From: Candidatus Kaiserbacteria bacterium
Lineage (GTDB): Bacteria > Patescibacteriota > Minisyncoccia > Phycocordibacterales > UBA918
Direction: 5' to 3'
Length of the DNA: 10,639 bases
Assembly: GCA_007116965.1 (NCBI GenBank)
Contig: SKHJ01000007.1
Location: forward strand, 1 to 10,639
Of this stretch, positions 7,010-10,639 are shown piece after piece (positions within the stretch are counted from its first letter, which is position 1; each line of letters opens with the position of its first letter). The notes beneath the pieces were generated by a model. The model saw only the letters and a list, made by a program, of their open reading frames with translations, made no database searches and was not told where the DNA came from. The translations under genes and the position numbers were made by a program.

Positions 7010-7813
7010 ATGGTAGTTGATGGTACGCTGATCGCCGCGAAAATCTTAGAACGTTGTCGGCAGGATGTAGCCCGCTTGGCGAAGCCGCCGTGCCTCACAT
7101 TGGTTGCTTGCGTGCCGAATGCTGTCACACAACGGTATTTGGCACGCAAGCAAGCGGCGGCTGCACAAGTAGGTATTGGTACAAATTTTATTGAATTACC
7201 CGCAAGCTGTACTACTGCCGAGGCAGTGACTACTGTTGGGACTGCCGCAGCGACAGCCGACGCCCTAGTCGTGCAATTACCGCTTCCGCCCACGCTCGAT
7301 ACAGGAGTTGTTTGCTCTGCTATTCCTACTAGCCATGATGTTGATGCTTTGCGACCTGACGCTGTCTTGACGGGAACTTTTTTATCACCAGTAGCCGGTG
7401 CGGTAGCGGCTATTTTTGAGACTGCACAAGTCGCGGTGGAAGGTAGGCGTGCGGTGGTGGTTGGAGCTGGGCGATTGGTTGGCCAACCAGTAGCAGCCTG
7501 GCTAGCTGCTCAGGGTGCCGAGGTGACTGTTGTAACAGAAGGGGACGACCTAACAACCACACTGGTGGAGGCAGACGTCATTGTTTCTGGTGCCGGCGTA
7601 CCAGACCTTATTACCCCTGACCTGATCAAGCCGGGTGTTATTCTCGTTGACGCCGCTACCTCGGAGCAATCAGGGAGATTGCGAGGGGATGTCGATCCGC
7701 GTTGTGCAGAGCAGGCGGCACTCTTCACCCCGGTGCCCGGCGGTGTTGGTCCGATCACAATTGCTACGTTGCTAACTAACGTGGCTACTGCTGCCAAAAT
7801 TAGAAATTCCTAG
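7010..7813 (+). CDS. folD: FolD, methylene-THF dehydrogenase/cyclohydrolase, divergent
   Basis: A 267-residue, slightly short FolD. The family interconverts 5,10-methylene-, methenyl- and 10-formyl-tetrahydrofolate in the cytoplasm. Recognisable motifs are the Y43-LARK-K47 segment carrying the catalytic Lys, VVQLPLPP (87-94), DVDAL (110-114), VVVGAGRLVGQP (149-160), ADVIVSGAGVPDLI (188-201), KPGVILVDA (207-215) and TPVPGGVGPITIATLL (240-255). Several signatures are altered. KDVDG is HDVDA, PCTPxG is reduced to PVAG (127-130), and the nucleotide-loop Ser of GRS/GAS is Gly (152-154). The catalytic Lys and the C-terminal TPVPGGVGP are kept, so some activity is likely, but cofactor use or one of the two reactions could be changed. 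It lies 46 bases after the SDR gene. Confidence 0.9.
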   Translation: MVVDGTLIAAKILERCRQDVARLAKPPCLTLVACVPNAVTQRYLARKQAAAAQVGIGTNFIELPASCTTAEAVTTVGTAAATADALVVQLPLPPTLDTGVVCSAIPTSHDVDALRPDAVLTGTFLSPVAGAVAAIFETAQVAVEGRRAVVVGAGRLVGQPVAAWLAAQGAEVTVVTEGDDLTTTLVEADVIVSGAGVPDLITPDLIKPGVILVDAATSEQSGRLRGDVDPRCAEQAALFTPVPGGVGPITIATLLTNVATAAKIRNS

Positions 7814-7820
7814 CTGATTA

Positions 7821-7829
7821 TGGTATAAC
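7821..7829 (+). promoter_or_regulatory. Extended -10 promoter of secD-secF
   Basis: TGG plus TATAAC (7824-7829) lies eleven bases before the secD ATG at 7841. No -35 is seen. It would drive secD and the tightly linked secF as a two-gene unit. Confidence 0.5.
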
Positions 7830-7840
7830 AGGCGACGTAT

Positions 7841-9304
7841 ATGTCTACTAAGGAGCAGACAGAACTGGCCTCGGTGCCGGCCGAGACAGAGCATAGTTGG
7901 TGGCAACGGATCGGCAGAGCGGTGTTACTAGTGGTCATTGCCGGTTTGATTGGCGGTTTTGTCTACCAAAATAGTACTGATGCTGAGGCAACCTATCCCT
8001 TTAAACTCGGTTTAGACTTGGCGGGGGGTAGTCAGCTTATCTACGAAGCTGACACTTCAGAAGTCGTACCCGAAGAAATTCCACAGCTGATGAATACCTT
8101 GCGGGAAGTTATTGAACGTCGTATCAATGTCTTTGGTGTTTCCGAGCCAATCGTTCAGGTCGAACGAAGTAGTTTCGTGGCTGATGAAGTACGACATCGA
8201 CTTTTGGTCGAGCTACCAGGGGTGACCGACGTGGGTGAAGCGGTGGCCGAGATAGGCCGGACACCACTCTTGGAGTTTAAATTGGTCGATCGTGAATTAA
8301 TGGCGCAACAGGAAGCAGAGATTGATCTCGATTTTGACGCAAACGCCACTGGTACTGACGAAGGTATTCCAGAGATTGTTCTCGATGAGCAGGGTACCAG
8401 TACCGATCCTTACATCGTGACCGGTCTCACTGGTCGTTATCTTGAGAGTGCCCGTCTCGACTTTTCTAGCCAACAGGGCGGCAGTGTCGGCAATGAGCCA
8501 ATCGTTCTTCTGCGCTTCAATCGTGAAGGAGCAGAACTGTTTGATGAAATCACTGCCGCCAACGTTGGCGAACAGCTGGCAATCTTCCTTGATGGTGAGT
8601 TGCTCTCTTCACCCCGCATCAATGAACGCATCAGTGGGGGCACAGCAGTCATTTCTGGTGGTTTTACTCGTCGCGACGCCCAAGAGTTAGCACAGAACCT
8701 AAATTTCGGTGCCCTACCATTACCGATCGAACTGGTCAGCACCCAAACCATCGGCGCCACCTTGGGAGCTGAAGTGCTCGATCGAGGTATCAGTGCGGGC
8801 ATCATTGGCTTTTCATTGGTTTTTGCCTTTATGTTCTTGTGGTACCGAGTACCAGGAACCGTGGCGGCTGTTGCACTTTCTGCCTACGTGGCTGTGATGC
8901 TATCGCTCTTTATGCTGATCCCGGTCACGCTGACCGCGGCTGGTCTAGCTGGCTTTATTCTCTCGCTTGGTATGGCGGTCGATGCCAACGTTCTGGTCTT
9001 CGAGCGGATGAAGGAATTATATCGGGAAGGACACAGTAGTCGTGCCGCTGCGTACGAAGGGTTTGCGCGGGCCTGGAGCGCGATTCGTGATGGTAACCTC
9101 ACCAGTTTGCTCTCGGCCATCATCCTCTTTTGGTTTGGGACCTCACTCGTACAAGGCTTTGCGCTCGTCTTTGGCATCGGTATCATCGCTTCTATGTTGA
9201 CTGCTATTCTAGTGACTCGTAGTCTGTTGGTGGCCTTGCCAGAAGCGACTCTGGAATCAAGTCCGCGGCGGCAATTCCTCTTTCATTCTGGTCTAGAAAA
9301 ATAG
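7841..9304 (+). CDS. secD: Protein translocase subunit SecD
   Basis: 487 residues, shorter than the ~615-residue E. coli protein. SecD with SecF uses the proton gradient to help SecYEG pull proteins across the membrane. One N-terminal helix (about 27-43) is followed by GLDLAGGSQLIY (57-68), the D1 motif. The large extracytoplasmic domain includes EVIERRINVFGVSEP (89-103), ELPGV (124-128) and SGGFTRRDAQELAQNLNFG (272-290). Five C-terminal membrane helices (about 316-462) carry LGMAVDANVLVFERMKE (376-392), the conserved D381 region, then AWSAIRDGN (411-419). The N-terminal 25 residues are a polar cytoplasmic extension. secF starts one base after its stop, so the two are co-transcribed and probably translationally coupled. 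No yajC is in the window. Confidence 0.95.
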   Translation: MSTKEQTELASVPAETEHSWWQRIGRAVLLVVIAGLIGGFVYQNSTDAEATYPFKLGLDLAGGSQLIYEADTSEVVPEEIPQLMNTLREVIERRINVFGVSEPIVQVERSSFVADEVRHRLLVELPGVTDVGEAVAEIGRTPLLEFKLVDRELMAQQEAEIDLDFDANATGTDEGIPEIVLDEQGTSTDPYIVTGLTGRYLESARLDFSSQQGGSVGNEPIVLLRFNREGAELFDEITAANVGEQLAIFLDGELLSSPRINERISGGTAVISGGFTRRDAQELAQNLNFGALPLPIELVSTQTIGATLGAEVLDRGISAGIIGFSLVFAFMFLWYRVPGTVAAVALSAYVAVMLSLFMLIPVTLTAAGLAGFILSLGMAVDANVLVFERMKELYREGHSSRAAAYEGFARAWSAIRDGNLTSLLSAIILFWFGTSLVQGFALVFGIGIIASMLTAILVTRSLLVALPEATLESSPRRQFLFHSGLEK

Positions 9305-9305
9305 T

Positions 9306-10325
9306 ATGGATATTATCAAGCACAAACAGATATTTCTTGGCATCGGCGCAGCTGTCGTACTTGGTTCAGTCGGTATTTTGCTAGCGGTTGAATTGCGATT
9401 GGGTATTGACTTTACTGGTGGGGCCTTGACCGAGGTGGTCTACACCGAAGCGCCAGCGCAAAGTGAGGTTGAGAGTGCGGTTGCATCACTAGACTGGGGA
9501 GGTATCTCGGTCCGGGAGACACGGGGTGCAGAAAATCGTGATGGCTATATGATTCGTACCCGTGATCTGACTGATGCTGAGCGGCAGGAGTTAACAGATG
9601 CGATTTTGGCTTTGGGTATGGAAGGTGAGGTCACTCGCTTCACCTCGATCGGACCAGTTATTGGCGCAGAGTTGGCCGAGAAAGCCAAATGGGCAATCGC
9701 TGGCATCGTGATTGTTATCATTCTTTATGTAGCTATAGCGTTCGCTCGGGTAGGGTATCCGGTTCGATCCTGGGCCTATGGTGGTATTACTATTGTGGCT
9801 CTTATCCATGATATTCTAGTGCCAACCGCGTTAATGGTTGTGCTCGGTGTCACTATGGGTGCGGAAATTGATGTCCTTTTTGTAACGGCAATCCTGGCCG
9901 TGCTTGGCTATTCGGTCAACGATACTATCGTGGTCTTTGACCGCGTACGAGAAAATCTTCACAAGTATCGGACTGCTCATGTAACCGAGAGTAAAGACAT
10001 TACCGGCGTGGTCCAAAAAGAGACGACTTACACTCTCGACCGACCGTTTACTGAGATCGTCAATACTTCGGTTAACCAGGTCATGACCCGCTCAATCAAC
10101 ACTTCTTTCACTACACTACTTGCGCTTGGGGCACTCTTTTTCCTGGGTGGTTCTACGACGCAGATATTTGCCCTTATCTTGATGGCGGGTGTCGTGGCTG
10201 GTACGTATTCTTCTATTTTCCTCGCCAGCCCTCTCTTGGTGTTGTACGCTGAGAAGGTTGCTAAAATTGACGTACATACCGCCACTACAGAAGTAAAGGA
10301 CAGCACAGCGACAAAAACGGCGTAA
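9306..10325 (+). CDS. secF: Protein translocase subunit SecF
   Basis: 339 residues, the partner of SecD. Helix 1 (about 8-28) is followed by LGIDFTGGALTEVVY (32-46). The short extracytoplasmic domain ends with SIGPVIGAELAEKA (114-127). Five further helices (about 129-312) include IHDILVPTALM (167-177), AVLGYSVNDTIVVFDRVREN (198-217) with the conserved D206 and D212, and MTRSINTSFTTLLALGALF. Between RVREN and FTEIVN the loop is about 20-25 residues longer than in E. coli SecF (residues 219-248, rich in Thr and charged residues). The ATG is one base after the secD stop. A polar tail of about 20 residues ends the protein. The duplicated P-loop/hairpin units begin 27 bases later. Confidence 0.95.
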   Translation: MDIIKHKQIFLGIGAAVVLGSVGILLAVELRLGIDFTGGALTEVVYTEAPAQSEVESAVASLDWGGISVRETRGAENRDGYMIRTRDLTDAERQELTDAILALGMEGEVTRFTSIGPVIGAELAEKAKWAIAGIVIVIILYVAIAFARVGYPVRSWAYGGITIVALIHDILVPTALMVVLGVTMGAEIDVLFVTAILAVLGYSVNDTIVVFDRVRENLHKYRTAHVTESKDITGVVQKETTYTLDRPFTEIVNTSVNQVMTRSINTSFTTLLALGALFFLGGSTTQIFALILMAGVVAGTYSSIFLASPLLVLYAEKVAKIDVHTATTEVKDSTATKTA

Positions 10326-10329
10326 TGTT

Positions 10330-10359
10330 TTGAACAATCTGAACGTGTATTTTTATGAT
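10330..10359 (+). promoter_or_regulatory. Promoter of repeat unit 1
   Basis: TTGAAC (10330-10335) and TATGAT (10354-10359) are 18 bases apart. The -10 overlaps the ATG of the kinase-like frame at 10355, so transcripts from it would begin near 10366, inside that frame. The same arrangement recurs in unit 2. Confidence 0.45.
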
Positions 10360-10386
10360 AATCGGCATTACAGGCACAGATGGAGC
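10352..10386 (+). repeat. 35-bp direct repeat, copy 1
   Basis: This 35-base segment is identical to 10517-10551. It begins TTTATGATAATCGG and ends GATGGAGC. Similarity extends a little upstream (GTGTATT in both copies). It contains the -10 box TATGAT and the first codons of a P-loop kinase-like frame. The copies are 165 bp apart, a multiple of three. Confidence 0.95.
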
Positions 10387-10454
10387 AGGTGAGAAAGCGC
10401 GGGGCGCTTTCGCAAGCCCAGCCCTAGATTTAGACAAATCTAGGGCTGGGGTAC
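10366..10454 (+). ncRNA. Candidate structured RNA unit 1 (two hairpins)
   Basis: Downstream of the promoter at 10330-10359 the order is: leader; GGTGAGA (10388-10394); hairpin 1 with stem GAAAGCGC (10393-10400) and GCGCTTTC (10404-10411) and loop GGG; GCAAG (10412-10416); hairpin 2, a perfect 15-bp stem (10417-10431 with 10436-10450) and loop AGAC; then GTAC. An imperfect third hairpin follows (10463-10494). Hairpin 2 lacks a U-tract, so it is not a standard terminator. Hairpin 1 covaries with unit 2. The 5' end is estimated from the -10 box and the 3' end is unknown. No known ribozyme or riboswitch consensus was recognised. Confidence 0.5.
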
Positions 10455-10462
10455 TTGATATA

Positions 10463-10494
10463 CGTAGAAGACTTTGCGCTCGAGCGAAGGTACG
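10463..10494 (+). other. Imperfect hairpin 3 between the repeat units
   Basis: CGTA (10463-10466) pairs with TACG (10491-10494). Inside, CTT (10472-10474) pairs with AAG (10487-10489) and CGC (10477-10479) with GCG (10484-10486) across a TCGA loop. Bulges make it weaker than hairpins 1 and 2. It ends two bases before the -35 of unit 2. The matching region of unit 2 is outside the window. Confidence 0.3.
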
Positions 10495-10495
10495 C

Positions 10496-10524
10496 TTGGT
10501 GATAAACTAATGTGTATTTATGAT
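10496..10524 (+). promoter_or_regulatory. Promoter of repeat unit 2
   Basis: TTGGTG (10496-10501) and TATGAT (10519-10524) are 17 bases apart, and the -35 matches that of rodA. As in unit 1 the -10 overlaps the ATG (10520), so each unit carries its own promoter. Confidence 0.45.
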
Positions 10525-10551
10525 AATCGGCATTACAGGCACAGATGGAGC
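10517..10551 (+). repeat. 35-bp direct repeat, copy 2
   Basis: Identical over 35 bases to 10352-10386, including third codon positions. After it this copy continues TGGGAAG before GGTGAGA, where copy 1 has a single A. This six-base difference preserves the reading frame. Confidence 0.95.
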
Positions 10552-10639
10552 TGGGAAGGGTGAGACAGTCCGGGGGACTGTCGCAAGATCTTTTCAGGTA
10601 TTCTGTGAGTATGCGAAACAGAATACCGAAAAGGTGTAC
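10520..10639 (+). CDS. P-loop kinase-like frame, copy 2, open at the window end
   Basis: From the ATG at 10520 the frame reads MIIGITGTDGAGKG, a full Walker A motif with its Lys, and stays open for 40 codons to the window edge. After GKG a kinase would be expected to continue with Thr or Ser and a helix. Instead the frame runs through two hairpins (ETVRGTVARS and onward) and looks like nothing I recognise. It may be the 5' end of a kinase gene interrupted by an inserted RNA element, a second degenerate fragment, or a real but unusual protein. The continuation beyond the window would decide. Confidence 0.4.
   Translation, partial: MIIGITGTDGAGKGETVRGTVARSFQVFCEYAKQNTEKVY
10531..10639 (+). ncRNA. 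Candidate structured RNA unit 2 (two hairpins, partial)
   Basis: Same order as unit 1: GGTGAGA (10559-10565); hairpin 1 with stem GACAGTCC (10564-10571) and GGACTGTC (10575-10582) and loop GGG; GCAAG (10583-10587). Hairpin 2 has 16 pairs (10590-10595 and 10597-10606 with 10618-10633), one bulged A at 10596 and an 11-base loop. Then GTGTAC at the window end, comparable to GTAC in unit 1. Hairpin 2 shares position and length but not sequence with that of unit 1. Confidence 0.5.

Larger units (their letters stand above)
10355..10510 (+). pseudogene. Truncated P-loop kinase N-terminus, copy 1
   Basis: From the ATG at 10355 the frame reads MIIGITGTDGAG, the start of a Walker A nucleotide-binding loop, then departs into a hairpin-rich sequence and stops at TAA (10508-10510) after 51 codons. 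The essential Lys of the loop is missing: the frame reads GAGE where copy 2 reads GAGKG. The opening matches kinases of the dephospho-CoA/nucleotide kinase type as I know them, but nothing after residue 12 resembles a kinase. It is a broken gene start or a by-product of a non-coding element, and I doubt it is translated usefully. Confidence 0.5.

Noticed and set aside
500..10325. TGA recoded to glycine, as in some CPR lineages
   Set aside because: All genes read through full domains under the standard code with ordinary glycine codons and no in-frame TGA, so there is no direct sign of recoding here.
10417..10460. Hairpin 2 of unit 1 as an intrinsic terminator for secF
   Set aside because: The stem is very strong, but it is followed by GTACTTGATA with no U-tract.
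10352..10639. CRISPR array
   Set aside because: Only two repeats are seen, the 35-bp copies are separated by 130 bases rather than a spacer of about 30-40, and the intervening sequence is itself structured and partly shared.
10388..10639. Group I or group II intron, intein, or known ribozyme (hammerhead, twister-sister)
   Set aside because: GTGAGA is not the GUGYG start of group II introns. No internal guide pairing to the upstream exon or group I core was found. The frame after GKG does not begin with Cys or Ser as an intein would. The strand-stem-strand-stem layout recalls hammerhead-type junctions, but the core bases do not match; GCAAG alone is too little for twister-sister.

Overview
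The window looks like a fragment of a small-genome bacterium, most plausibly a member of the Candidate Phyla Radiation (Patescibacteria). This is inferred from gene content and style. There is a membrane-anchored VWA protein with a Cys-rich CxDGxxNQxETGVDCGGPC segment next to a RodA/FtsW-type polymerase. FolD is degenerate and SecD/SecF are short. Almost every gene starts 6-13 nt downstream of a -10 hexamer with no Shine-Dalgarno, so mRNAs are probably leaderless. The standard code fits, and none of the eight complete genes ends in TGA.

Layout. Bases 1-90 hold a strong terminator hairpin of an upstream gene. Bases 129-460 hold an apparently complete non-coding unit: an extended -10 promoter, several stable hairpins and an intrinsic terminator, matching no RNA family I recognise. 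Genes on the + strand follow: a VWA-domain protein (500-1936) and rodA (1980-3116). A GT4 glycosyltransferase lies on the - strand (3171-4361), convergent with rodA and divergent from a polyprenyl-phosphate sugar phosphotransferase (4454-5848). Then come an extended-SDR epimerase/reductase (5869-6963), folD (7010-7813), secD (7841-9304) and secF (9306-10325), with secD and secF one base apart.

Functionally, rodA polymerises peptidoglycan. The phosphoglycosyl transferase, GT4 enzyme and SDR enzyme look like a small cell-surface glycan module: the first loads a sugar phosphate on the lipid carrier, the second extends it, and the third could make or modify a nucleotide sugar. SecD/SecF assist export through SecYEG. 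FolD serves one-carbon metabolism but has lost several signature residues.

The most unusual part is the last ~310 bases. A 35-bp segment is present twice, identical, 165 bp apart. It encodes the N-terminus of a P-loop kinase (MIIGITGTDGAG), and its start codon overlaps a good -10 box. Each copy is followed by a 29-nt element GGTGAGA-stem-GGG-stem-TCGCAAG. The two elements differ at six bases, and all six fall in the stem as three compensated base pairs. Each element is then followed by a long near-perfect hairpin (15 or 16 bp) whose sequence is unrelated between copies, then G(TG)TAC. This is covariation within the window: either a tandem family of structured RNAs or an RNA-structured element interrupting the kinase gene at its Walker A codons. 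The second unit runs to the window end, so the array may continue.
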